Origin: a virus
Direction: 5' to 3' (one strand)
Virus record (IMG/VR): IMGVR_UViG_3300045051_000281
Location: 1 to 46,090 of that record
DNA: 46,090 nucleotides
The notes beneath the pieces are model-generated. The model was not told where the DNA came from. It made no database searches and worked only from the letters and a program-made list of their open reading frames with translations. Positions 8,690 through 15,538 of this stretch are shown piece after piece (the first letter of the stretch is position 1; every line of letters starts with the position of its first letter). Both the position numbers and the translations under genes were made by a program.

Positions 8690-9375
8690 GCCATGACTCC
8701 TTGCGTAGTGAGATGCTGCACAACTTGCTGCGTGGTGAATTGGTTGTTGCCAAAATGGTCGTAAATGCCTTTAATGAAGGCATAATCGGCCTGCGTGTTG
8801 ACATCGAGGCGATAGTCCGCCTGCGGGAGTTGCAACAGTCCGCACTCTTCAAAGTATCGGTGAGGATGCTCACGCCAGACGGCATTCCCCTGCGTGCGTT
8901 CATCCAACCAGCGCAAGCGGCTCATGGAGAAGACTTCTGCGCCGATCCCATCAATCATCTTGCCGTCGCACTCAGCGGTGGTATTGGAATAGTAGATGAA
9001 GGGATCGCGGAGATAGTCGTCTACCGCCGCGTCGATATAGGCCGGATCAATGCAGGGATTGTCGCAGGGGATGCGGACGATGAGATCAGCCTCGGACCAT
9101 TTAGCGGCATCTAGATAGCGTCCGACCAAATCGTTCTCATCGGTCTTACCATATTCATTGCCCCATTCAATCGGCTGCGCATAGCATCTATTGACAAGAC
9201 GTTTAATGCGTTCATCTTTCACAGGATAAGTCACATACACGGCATCTAGAGTCTTCGCACGCTTCACCCGATCGATAATGTTCTGAAGCATCGGCTTGCC
9301 CGATAACGGCATCATGACTTTTCCCGGTAACCGTGTACTGCCCAGGCGAGCCTGCAAAATCGCGACGACGCGCAT
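8686..9375 (-). CDS. SpsF-like sugar nucleotidyltransferase (cytidylyltransferase family)
   Basis: 229 aa. The N-terminus has the nucleotide-binding signature of the acylneuraminate cytidylyltransferase/SpsF superfamily: ILQARLGSTRLPGKV, then LSGKPMLQ. Asp-rich sites follow (RIPCDNPCIDP near 125), as does the YRLDVNTQADYAFIK segment near 195, typical of CMP-sugar synthetases. Known family role: transfer of CMP or a similar nucleotide to an acidic sugar. With a NeuB-like synthase four kilobases upstream in the same operon, the likely substrate is a nonulosonic or related keto-sugar acid, but the exact sugar cannot be told. It may supply a donor for the DUF115 fusion protein. Confidence 0.83.
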   Translation of the reverse strand: MRVVAILQARLGSTRLPGKVMMPLSGKPMLQNIIDRVKRAKTLDAVYVTYPVKDERIKRLVNRCYAQPIEWGNEYGKTDENDLVGRYLDAAKWSEADLIVRIPCDNPCIDPAYIDAAVDDYLRDPFIYYSNTTAECDGKMIDGIGAEVFSMSRLRWLDERTQGNAVWREHPHRYFEECGLLQLPQADYRLDVNTQADYAFIKGIYDHFGNNQFTTQQVVQHLTTQGVMA

Positions 9376-9732
9376 TTATAGGTTCCCCTCAGACCCGTGC
9401 TTGTCCATGCCTGTCTGCGTGCTGTTGGTGGTGATGATCCTGGTGGCCTTGACATAGCGCAGCGTCGCGTTCTTGAGTGACGCGCCGGTGATATCCGCGC
9501 CATGCAAGAGCGAGCCGGTGAGATTCACGCCGTCCATTTTGGCATTGGTGAAAGTGCCGCCAGACAGATTCAATTCCGTGGGATCGCCGTTCTTGCCGAG
9601 TGCCTGCAAATCCGCATTGGCCAGACTGCGGCCTGCTCGGACTTCCGCTTCCACCGCCCTCGAAAACGAATCTCCGGTCATGGTGCGAATGAACACCCCT
9701 GTATTTGCATTGTTCAGATTGAATGTCGCCAT
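9376..9732 (-). CDS. Pentapeptide-repeat protein
   Basis: 118 aa. Residues about 50-95 show A(D/N)LXX-type repeats (LSGGTFTNAKMDGVNLTGS, then LLHGADITGASLKNATL), enough for one to two turns of a right-handed quadrilateral helix. The N-terminal 50 residues are not repeats. Pentapeptide proteins bind partners such as gyrase, but this short one gives no clue to its target. It abuts the nucleotidyltransferase gene. Confidence 0.72.
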   Translation of the reverse strand: MATFNLNNANTGVFIRTMTGDSFSRAVEAEVRAGRSLANADLQALGKNGDPTELNLSGGTFTNAKMDGVNLTGSLLHGADITGASLKNATLRYVKATRIITTNSTQTGMDKHGSEGNL

Positions 9733-9756
9733 GGTGCCCTCCTACTGCGTGGGTTC

Positions 9757-9918
9757 TTACTCCCATGCTCCCATCTTGATAAATTTCCCTGACTCATCAA
9801 ATTCAAACGAGGTGAAGAACCCAATATAGCCCCCCGCCACATCAATGGATGTCTCCGTGACTTCATAGGTCACGCCCCATTTTGTGAGCAAGGCCATCAA
9901 TTCTTCTTTATCTGTCAT
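9757..9918 (-). CDS. Small conserved-type phage protein
   Basis: 53 aa. The ATG at 9918 overlaps the TGA of the radical SAM gene (ATGA), which fixes the start. It is beta-rich with an ending (FEFDESGKFIKMGAWE) of a kind often seen in small phage proteins of unknown role. Translation is coupled to the radical SAM enzyme, so a functional link is possible but not shown. Confidence 0.65.
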   Translation of the reverse strand: MTDKEELMALLTKWGVTYEVTETSIDVAGGYIGFFTSFEFDESGKFIKMGAWE

Positions 9919-10694
9919 GATGCGGGCACTCCGTAATAAGTACACGACGCACAGCGCGGCGAGGCCAGATCCCGCCGCCCCTGCACATGCGCGTCCATCC
10001 AGTTCCGGCGCGTCTCCCCGTTCCAAATTTCATCCAACGTGTGCTCATAGAGACTCCCCAGATAGCCCGCGTCCGTGTCATCGAACCGCACGCACTGGTA
10101 CACCTTCCCATCCCAGGCAATCGCCGGTTTCGAGAGAAAATCCGTACAGACGCCATGCTCCGGCATCATCGGCACCGACCGCACATATTTCCCATTCGTG
10201 GCGGTATGGAGCCGACGGCGCAAGATCGGCAGGCCCAACGCCTCATAACGGGAGACATTGCACTCGCCCACGACTTTAATCAGCACCCGTGGCAGCGCAT
10301 CACCCTTCTCCGCCAGAAATTCTCTGACCGCCTGAAACTGTATCTCGGCATCAGGGTCCGGCGAGAACACGGAGACGGTGATGGTTTCACAGCGTTCGAT
10401 CAAATCCTCGGCCTGCTCCATCAGCGTTTCGCCATGGGTCACGATGGACCGTAGACAGCCGTCAAACACATCCAACGCTTCACGCAACTGGGGATAGGCC
10501 AGCGGATCGCCGTCACGGTGGAACTGCACCACAATCCCGTCGGGAATCTGATGACGGATATCCTTGACCAGCGCCAATGGCATATCGCCCATTTTCAGAT
10601 CAGGACTCGCCTGGTGAAAACAGAAGGCGCACAGCGTCTTGCGGTGACAGCGTGAGGTGAGTTCGACGTTCAGTTGGCTAAGACCGTGGAGCAT
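9915..10694 (-). CDS. Radical SAM/SPASM-type protein with CX5CX2C motif
   Basis: 259 aa. An N-terminal strand (LNVELTSRC) leads into C16, C22 and C25, a CX5CX2C cluster where the usual radical SAM spacing is CX3CX2C. The middle has FHRDGDPLAYPQL and SVFSPD segments that fit the partial TIM barrel. The C-terminus has a SPASM-like set of cysteines: one near residue 183 (GVCTDF), one in KVYQCVRF, then CASC at the end, after the typical LGSLYEHTLDEIWNGE linker. Known role of such proteins: radical modification of peptides or small molecules using an auxiliary Fe-S cluster. The substrate is unknown; the adjacent sugar genes make a sugar derivative or a partner peptide possible. Confidence 0.8.
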   Translation of the reverse strand: MLHGLSQLNVELTSRCHRKTLCAFCFHQASPDLKMGDMPLALVKDIRHQIPDGIVVQFHRDGDPLAYPQLREALDVFDGCLRSIVTHGETLMEQAEDLIERCETITVSVFSPDPDAEIQFQAVREFLAEKGDALPRVLIKVVGECNVSRYEALGLPILRRRLHTATNGKYVRSVPMMPEHGVCTDFLSKPAIAWDGKVYQCVRFDDTDAGYLGSLYEHTLDEIWNGETRRNWMDAHVQGRRDLASPRCASCTYYGVPAS

Positions 10695-10839
10695 ATCTTT
10701 TCTGGATGGTTTGTATTAGTTGCTCTGTTTCCCACTCGTCGAACTTCTCAAGAATATTTGCCAGCATTTTTTCACGATCTCGCTTGGCCTTATCAAAATG
10801 CAGAACTTTCGGAATTATGCTCACGCCAAATTTATTCAT
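10678..10839 (-). CDS. Small charged helical protein
   Basis: 53 aa from ATG 10839, which lies within the last codons of the aminotransferase gene; it ends 17 bp inside the radical SAM gene. It is strongly helical and charged (DKAKRDREKMLANILEKFDE). It could be a partner or substrate of the radical SAM enzyme, or simply a small regulator. Nothing in the sequence decides this. Confidence 0.6.
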   Translation of the reverse strand: MNKFGVSIIPKVLHFDKAKRDREKMLANILEKFDEWETEQLIQTIQKRYAPRS

Positions 10840-11743
10840 GCTGCGAGTCCCATTGGGCAATCTGTCCTTGGATATCTACGCCGACCATTGCTGACCATTT
10901 CGCTAATGTCTGCTTGAACACGGGGCCTGGGGTGCCGTCGCCTATCGGCTTGCCGTCCAGTGAGACGACCGGGACCATGCAGAAGGGTGTGCCGGTGAGC
11001 CACATCTCTTCAATCTGTGAATGATCTGGCGAATAGACACCAAGTGAGCATTGTTCAGAATTGATTAATTCTTTGACAGTCTCCATTGAAATCCCTGGCA
11101 AACAATTCTCCTCAATGCTCATAATCCGGCTGTTCCATTTCCACTTGAACAGAATGTTCGCGCCAGGGGCTTCGGTATAACACTCATAATCATCATTTCC
11201 ATCCGTCATCAGCGGCCACGTTCCAGCCGGGGCTTGCATCTGCGCTAAGTGAAAATGCAGGCGGCTGCGATGCTTGGCGGACGACGGGATGCACGCATCC
11301 GGCACTTGATGCACCTTCGATGTGACGCAGTGCACGCCATCGGTGAAATACTTACTGAATCCCTTGACGGTATAGCGGAGCGGGAAGTCGGCAATGTAGA
11401 GAAACGGGTGCGGGATGACGCCGGCGAGATCCTTGTACATGGGCGCACAGCCGGGACTAGCCACGATCAGAAGACGATGCTCCTCCCCGTCTCCGTGGTC
11501 GTTCATATTTGACACGAGTTCACAGATCGTTTCGATTTCGGCAATCGTCTGCTCGCAAGGAATCTGAAGCGACTGGCACGAATCCATGAGCCGCATGAGA
11601 TGTTCCCGCAGCTTGAAATGATCGCCGTTAAAGCTGCGAGTCATCTCAAACGCTGCCGCCGCTTGCATGATCGATAGGTCGTAGATTGATAGCTTGGCCT
11701 CAGCCTCGGGCACGAATTGGCCGTTTAAATAGACGGTTCTCAT
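10832..11743 (-). CDS. Class IV PLP-dependent aminotransferase
   Basis: 303 aa. The start at 11743 is set by an ATGA overlap with the 38-aa membrane protein gene. The N-terminus (VYLNGQFVPEAEAKLSIYDL) is the typical opening of branched-chain or D-amino-acid aminotransferases. The PLP-linking lysine is probably K157 in IPSSAKHRSRL. The ECYTEAPGANILFKWK segment matches the usual E-xx-xxN element after it, and LTGTPFCMVPV matches the late cofactor loop. Family role: transfer of an amino group between amino and keto acids. In this cassette it could aminate a keto-sugar or keto acid intermediate; this is inference. Confidence 0.82.
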   Translation of the reverse strand: MRTVYLNGQFVPEAEAKLSIYDLSIMQAAAAFEMTRSFNGDHFKLREHLMRLMDSCQSLQIPCEQTIAEIETICELVSNMNDHGDGEEHRLLIVASPGCAPMYKDLAGVIPHPFLYIADFPLRYTVKGFSKYFTDGVHCVTSKVHQVPDACIPSSAKHRSRLHFHLAQMQAPAGTWPLMTDGNDDYECYTEAPGANILFKWKWNSRIMSIEENCLPGISMETVKELINSEQCSLGVYSPDHSQIEEMWLTGTPFCMVPVVSLDGKPIGDGTPGPVFKQTLAKWSAMVGVDIQGQIAQWDSQHE

Positions 11744-11856
11744 TTCTTTCGACTCCGTGAATGCGGAGAACTCAGTCCGATCAACAAGAACATCGTGAAT
11801 GCGTAGGTCGCTCCCACCGTGAGAACAATGACCATCACCCATTCCAACACGCTCAT
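11740..11856 (-). CDS. Single-span membrane peptide, 38 aa
   Basis: This short ORF has ATGA overlaps at both ends, with the NeuB-like gene before it and the aminotransferase after it, which strongly supports translation. One hydrophobic segment (VMVIVLTVGATYAFTMFLLIG) is followed by a basic tail (SRSRKK), predicting an N-out, C-in orientation. It may anchor the sugar enzymes at the membrane; that is inference. Confidence 0.72.
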   Translation of the reverse strand: MSVLEWVMVIVLTVGATYAFTMFLLIGLSSPHSRSRKK

Positions 11857-12686
11857 GCCGTCACCTTCCGCAGCTTCGCCTTCGCCACCTCTTCCGACGG
11901 CCAGACGCGCTTCACCCCATCGCCCTTGGCCCGTTCAAACGTGCGAATCTCCTCGACCAGTTTCCCAAACGCCGCGGGTTCCAACGAGGCCGCTTGATCG
12001 CTGCCCCACATCGCCCGATCTAAGGTCAGATGCGCTTCCACCACTTCGGCGCCGTAGCACACCGCCATCAGGCAGGGCCAGGGCGAGACGGTATGCGAGG
12101 AATAGCCGACCGGCAGGTCATAGCGGTCCTTGAACGACTGAATGCACGCCAGGTTCAATTCATCCAGCGGCGAAGGGTAGCTCGAATGACAATGTAGCAC
12201 CGCCGCAATCTTCTCCGGCCACAGCGTCTCGACCGCCGCATCACATTCCTCCAACGTACTCATGCCGGTTGAGAGATAAATCGGGATGCCCGTGTTGCGG
12301 TAGGCCCGCAGCACTTCATGATCCGTCACTAACGCCGACGGCACCTTCAACCAGGGCACGCCAAACGACGCCAGAAAATGCACACTCGCCACATCCCACG
12401 CCGACCCGCTCCACGCGATCCCCACCGACCGGCAGTAGCGATCAATCTCCGTATAGTCATCAAACGAGAATTCCAGCCCGCGCTTGAGATCCCCATTCGT
12501 GCCCCCAAACACCGACTCCCGCGGCTTCGCTAATTCCTCGGCGCTGTACACCGTCTCCACCGTGCGCTTCTGAAACTTCACCGCGTCCGCCCCGCAGGCC
12601 TTCGCCGCATCAATCAACCGCTTCGCCACTTCCAGACTGCCCTGATGATTGATCCCGATCTCCGCGATGATGTAGACTGCTTTCAT
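11853..12686 (-). CDS. NeuB-like nonulosonic acid (sialic acid) synthase without SAF domain
   Basis: 277 aa, start ATG 12686 behind GGAGG. Family motifs appear in order: IAEIGINHQG at the N-terminus, ADAVKFQ, LKVPSA, YLSTGMSTLEE, CHSSYPSP, GYSSHTV, and AHLTLDRAMWGSDQAASLEP. These are the PEP/sugar and metal-binding elements of NeuB/LegI/PseI barrels, which condense PEP with an N-acyl hexosamine to make a nine-carbon acid. Usual family members are about 340-350 aa and end in an SAF (antifreeze-like) domain that completes the partner active site. Here the chain stops after the barrel, so that domain is absent. It heads the metabolic cassette. Confidence 0.88.
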   Translation of the reverse strand: MKAVYIIAEIGINHQGSLEVAKRLIDAAKACGADAVKFQKRTVETVYSAEELAKPRESVFGGTNGDLKRGLEFSFDDYTEIDRYCRSVGIAWSGSAWDVASVHFLASFGVPWLKVPSALVTDHEVLRAYRNTGIPIYLSTGMSTLEECDAAVETLWPEKIAAVLHCHSSYPSPLDELNLACIQSFKDRYDLPVGYSSHTVSPWPCLMAVCYGAEVVEAHLTLDRAMWGSDQAASLEPAAFGKLVEEIRTFERAKGDGVKRVWPSEEVAKAKLRKVTA

Positions 12687-12702
12687 GCGCCTCCTTTAGT
12701 GA

Positions 12703-13350
12703 TTAGAGTAACCGTCCCGCAAATTCCATCGGCGTCTTGGCCCCCTTCTTCAAATTGCAGGACGGACAGGCGAAACAGATATTCTCCGGCCCGTTCGATC
12801 CCCCGAGTGCTAAGGGCCAGATATGATCCCGATGCGGGTGCGCCCCATACGCTTGCTGGCACCAATAGCATTTCCCCTTCTGCCGCTGCTTCACGATGGA
12901 CAAAATCTGATGCGCTCGCGAATTCGGCTTATGGGAACGGCCCTTCATCCTCCTCTGATGATTCTGTAACTTGACCGCTTCAGGATTCCTTAACTTCCAC
13001 ATCCGACGATAGATCGCATCCCGATTCGGTAACGCCAGCTTCCAGCCCTTCAACCGCTTCACGAGACTCCGAACGGCCTTGCGTGCGTCACTCACCATTC
13101 GTTTCGCATCGGCTCTTATCTTGCGTTCTTGAATCTTTGGACTGTTCAGATACGATCGCTTGGAACGCTCTTTCGTTTTCCTCTTCTGTTCTTCTTCCGA
13201 TACGGCAATGGCTGACAAATATTCTTCCCTTGGCCTGATCCCCTGGCTACGAGCCCGATCAATTGCCTGCTGTCGCAATCGGTCAGCATGACGCTCCCTA
13301 AAGCGTCTACTCGCCTCTCTATTGCGTATTCGCCTTTCGTCGGTACTCAT
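12703..13350 (-). CDS. HNH endonuclease (homing type)
   Basis: 215 aa. Two CxxC pairs (CYWC and CPSC) frame the HNH core, in which HRDHIWPLALGGSNGPENICFA supplies the metal-binding His and Asn. The N-terminal 140 residues are very basic with repeated Arg/Lys helices, suitable for DNA binding. Free-standing HNH genes of this kind beside terminase genes are either homing endonucleases or packaging cofactors that cut cos DNA. With a P22-like scheme, homing is the more likely reading. Confidence 0.85.
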   Translation of the reverse strand: MSTDERRIRNREASRRFRERHADRLRQQAIDRARSQGIRPREEYLSAIAVSEEEQKRKTKERSKRSYLNSPKIQERKIRADAKRMVSDARKAVRSLVKRLKGWKLALPNRDAIYRRMWKLRNPEAVKLQNHQRRMKGRSHKPNSRAHQILSIVKQRQKGKCYWCQQAYGAHPHRDHIWPLALGGSNGPENICFACPSCNLKKGAKTPMEFAGRLL

Positions 13351-13410
13351 GCCCTTTTATCCCAATATGGCAGATGTATGACCTACGGACTCGTACAGAT
13401 CAGGAATTCC

Positions 13411-13436
13411 CCCCTACCCCCGGCCTAGGGGTGGGG
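13411..13436. other. G+C-rich hairpin in the 222-bp gap after terS
   Basis: CCCCTACCCC at 13411-13420 pairs with GGGGTGGGG at 13428-13436 (one bulged base). No T-run follows on either strand, so it is not a normal intrinsic terminator. The gap 13351-13572 holds no gene. Its place beside the small terminase gene makes it a candidate pac/cos-related site or an RNA processing hairpin. Confidence 0.5.
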
Positions 13437-13572
13437 TCGAATATTCTGAAACCGTTTCCCCACCACTGATTTGTAAGTCATTGATAATTATAGAAGTGGT
13501 CGTAGTCTGATAAGAACCATTATGTAAACTCGCGCCTCTTTCTGACCCTGTTCTGACATATTAATCAACAGG

Positions 13573-14001
13573 TTACGAGGCACTTCCACTCTTGTCCTTC
13601 TTGAACAGTTCTGCATCGGCTTGCTGCACGATCTTCCCTAACACACTGATATTGCTAGTAGATTGTCCTGTTTCAAGCCGGCGTTTATCGACAATAATGC
13701 CGTAACTGACCGCACGATCCCGGTAATTCATCTTTTGAATGGCTGTATCGTCAGCGAGTGAAGCGAGCAACTTAAACTCGACGGCATCGATCAGGCCGGC
13801 TCTGTTGTGTTGGAAGGTCGGCAGGTCATCGGCTTCGCTGGTGAGGTCGTGGAAACGCTGAAGGGCTTGCTGGACGCCTTGTTTACAAAACGGCTGCTCT
13901 GGATCGAGCAGCACCCCGATCTGTTCATAGGTGCAGCCTTTGAGGCGAAGTTCAAGAGCTTTCTTGAGGTCTATGGAGCGGGCTAGTGCCGTCTCAGCCA
14001 T
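13573..14001 (-). CDS. terS: Terminase small subunit candidate
   Basis: 142 aa. The N-terminal helix-turn-helix (LELRLKGCTYEQIGVLLDPE, then CKQGVQQALQRFHDL) is followed by a helical middle and the segment NYRDRAVSYGIIVDKRRLETGQST. That segment resembles the RDxxxxxGILxDKxxLxxG stretch common in phage small terminases. In P22 TerS precedes TerL; here about 5 kb of cassette lies between them. It would recognise the packaging site and feed DNA to TerL. The assignment rests on the HTH, the motif and position. Confidence 0.68.
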   Translation of the reverse strand: MAETALARSIDLKKALELRLKGCTYEQIGVLLDPEQPFCKQGVQQALQRFHDLTSEADDLPTFQHNRAGLIDAVEFKLLASLADDTAIQKMNYRDRAVSYGIIVDKRRLETGQSTSNISVLGKIVQQADAELFKKDKSGSAS

Positions 14002-14009
14002 GGAGATAG

Positions 14010-14038
14010 TCTGTAGTACGAATGTATCACGTTGTCAA
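14010..14038 (-). promoter_or_regulatory. Promoter for the packaging/late operon
   Basis: On the minus strand, TTGACA at 14038-14033 and TACAGA at 14015-14010 are separated by 17 bp. The expected start of transcription is near 14003, almost at the terS ATG (14001). No Shine-Dalgarno sequence lies before that ATG, so the transcript could be leaderless. It may drive terS, and possibly the whole late operon if read-through occurs. Confidence 0.5.
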
Positions 14039-14088
14039 GAGGCGTGGAGAGGAGAGACCGGATAACGCCGATGGCTAGGCATCCCTAC

Positions 14089-14118
14089 GAGGTTGTCTCT
14101 TCGCTACGCTACAACCTC
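14089..14118. other. Hairpin in the 14002-14306 intergenic region
   Basis: GAGGTTGT (14089-14096) pairs perfectly with ACAACCTC (14111-14118) around a 14-base loop. A second TTGACA on the minus strand occurs near 14187 with no clear -10. No coding sequence was found in this 305-bp gap, which separates the replication genes from terS. Confidence 0.4.
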
Positions 14119-14306
14119 TTCGGGAGCAGGAGAACTCCCCCTAATTCCTAACTCCCCCTCTTCTGAATGCACGAAAGTTTGTCTGTTGTCAAGAACTATT
14201 TTTGTGATGCGTTTGTATTCGCTATGTTATGACTTGACGTAGCGGTCTGTGAAGAGTGGGGATTGTGAGGTTTACGCGCCGTTGTATTCGCCATAATGCA
14301 AGTCCT

Positions 14307-14504
14307 TCATGGCGTTCCTTTCCATAACGTCATCAGCGCCCCCATCGTGGACGGGTCGAGCCACACAAACTCCTCTCCGTCAATGGTCACATGCGCCGTA
14401 TCGCTGGCCCCTTGATACGCCATCCTCATCGTATGCCCAGGACAGCCGCTCATCTGACAATCATTGAAACAGTTATACGTGATCTCGCGTGTCCATTCGC
14501 TCAT
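14307..14504 (-). CDS. Small hypothetical protein with Cys cluster
   Basis: 65 aa. C12, C16 and C21 in the N-terminal half (NCFNDCQMSGCPGH) with a following His could bind a metal. The C-terminus (HVTIDGEEFVWLDPSTMGAL) is beta-rich. It is the last gene of the replication block before the terS gap. No family is recognised. Confidence 0.6.
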   Translation of the reverse strand: MSEWTREITYNCFNDCQMSGCPGHTMRMAYQGASDTAHVTIDGEEFVWLDPSTMGALMTLWKGTP

Positions 14505-14544
14505 GTGCAGACCATTGTATGAGATACCATCCTGCCTCCTTCGC

Positions 14545-14898
14545 TTAGACGCGCACGGATTGGGCCAATGATTTCAGCCGTAACGCCAGCACAAACCGCT
14601 TTGTTGCACGGGTTGATGGCAATGCACTGATAACCTTGCCGGTATTGCATGGGGAACAGGCCAAGGCGAGATTCTTAGGATTAGATTTCCCGCCATTGGA
14701 GAGGGGTTTGATATGTTCCAGCGTCAACCGCCGAAGCGTGAACAATTTACGACAGTACACGCATGGCGTTAAGCGCATCCCGCCGATTAGGACAATGCCT
14801 TGCCGCTGTTGCAATAAGGCCCGCATCTTCCTGCGAAGTCCAGGCGTTGCAAGCCCGCCACGGCGACGAATGAATAACCTGCGGGTGTTCTTATTCAC
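14545..14898 (-). CDS. HNH endonuclease
   Basis: 117 aa, GTG start at 14898 overlapping the upstream TGA. The core is CVYC, then LEHIKPLSNGGKSNPKNLAL, then CSPC: the HNH His/Asn/His and two zinc-binding CxxC pairs in the normal order. The N-terminus is basic. It is shorter than the HNH protein at 12703 and unrelated to it in the flanks. A role in recombination, packaging or homing is possible. Confidence 0.82.
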   Translation of the reverse strand: MNKNTRRLFIRRRGGLATPGLRRKMRALLQQRQGIVLIGGMRLTPCVYCRKLFTLRRLTLEHIKPLSNGGKSNPKNLALACSPCNTGKVISALPSTRATKRFVLALRLKSLAQSVRV

Positions 14899-15059
14899 TT
14901 CGTTTCCTTGGCGATATAGGGCTCATTATGCTGTCTGCACGCCTTGCAGCTCCGCACATGCAGCGGCAGGCAGGCCAGGTGGATGTCTAGGCGGCACCAG
15001 CCAGTCGCGAGCCCTTTGATATCGTCAAACCCTTTCTTGCACTGAGGGCAGATGTTCAT
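14895..15059 (-). CDS. Zinc-ribbon-like small protein
   Basis: 54 aa. Overlaps at both ends (ATGA with the gene before, GTGA with the HNH gene after) support it. The first pair is CPQC near the N-terminus. Two single cysteines follow, then a second pair CKAC with a nearby His, a typical four-cysteine zinc site. Its function is unknown; it may cooperate with the HNH protein. Confidence 0.65.
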   Translation of the reverse strand: MNICPQCKKGFDDIKGLATGWCRLDIHLACLPLHVRSCKACRQHNEPYIAKETK

Positions 15060-15538
15060 AAATTCACCACATCGGGATAGCGCCCTAGAATCGCTTGCTG
15101 CTCCTCTTCGGTCAGATCATCGAACTGATGGGTTAAGTGCGCTCTCAGCTCAATCTTGTGCGATTCAGAGGCATGTCTGAGCATGCTCACCGTCTTGATC
15201 GTCTCAAACAGATTCAGCCCAAACTCTTCTTTCGTCATCCAGCCGTCTTGATGGATCTCAATGACCGGCACATTCGGTTTGGCCTTGGCATGCCGTAATG
15301 CCTCTTTACACTCCGTAATGCTGGGCCACTTATCCCCAGCCGCTAACAACTCAGCGACTTCCAGCCATGCCGGGACGTAGGCATAGGCGAGCGCCTTGTA
15401 ATACAGCTCGCATTGAATCTTGGCCGGTGACGGTTCAGGGTTCAGTGGGTTCGTATTCTCGGTGCGATACGTCCGCCCCCAAGGCTGCGCCGTCAGTAAA
15501 AGCCACCCCCTCAAAAACTCCGGTCGATTCATCATCAT
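15056..15538 (-). CDS. Replication-module protein, possible helicase-loader partner
   Basis: 160 aa. The N-terminus (FLRGWLLLTAQPWGRTYR) and the helical middle (YYKALAYAYVPAWLEVAELL) are not assigned to a family. It overlaps the replisome-organiser-like gene by 104 bp in another frame. In many phages an initiator gene is followed by a loader gene, so position suggests a lambda-P-like role; no ATPase motif is seen. This is inference from order only. Confidence 0.55.
   Translation of the reverse strand: MMMNRPEFLRGWLLLTAQPWGRTYRTENTNPLNPEPSPAKIQCELYYKALAYAYVPAWLEVAELLAAGDKWPSITECKEALRHAKAKPNVPVIEIHQDGWMTKEEFGLNLFETIKTVSMLRHASESHKIELRAHLTHQFDDLTEEEQQAILGRYPDVVNL

Noticed and set aside
9757-10839. 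The two 53-aa genes around the radical SAM gene as RiPP precursors
   Set aside because: Neither shows a leader-core layout or a Cys/Ser/Thr-rich core, and one has an ending common in ordinary small phage proteins. A partner role is still possible.
12683-12871. Minus-strand 62-codon frame inside the HNH gene
   Set aside because: It lies in another frame over the HNH catalytic core and has no ribosome site.
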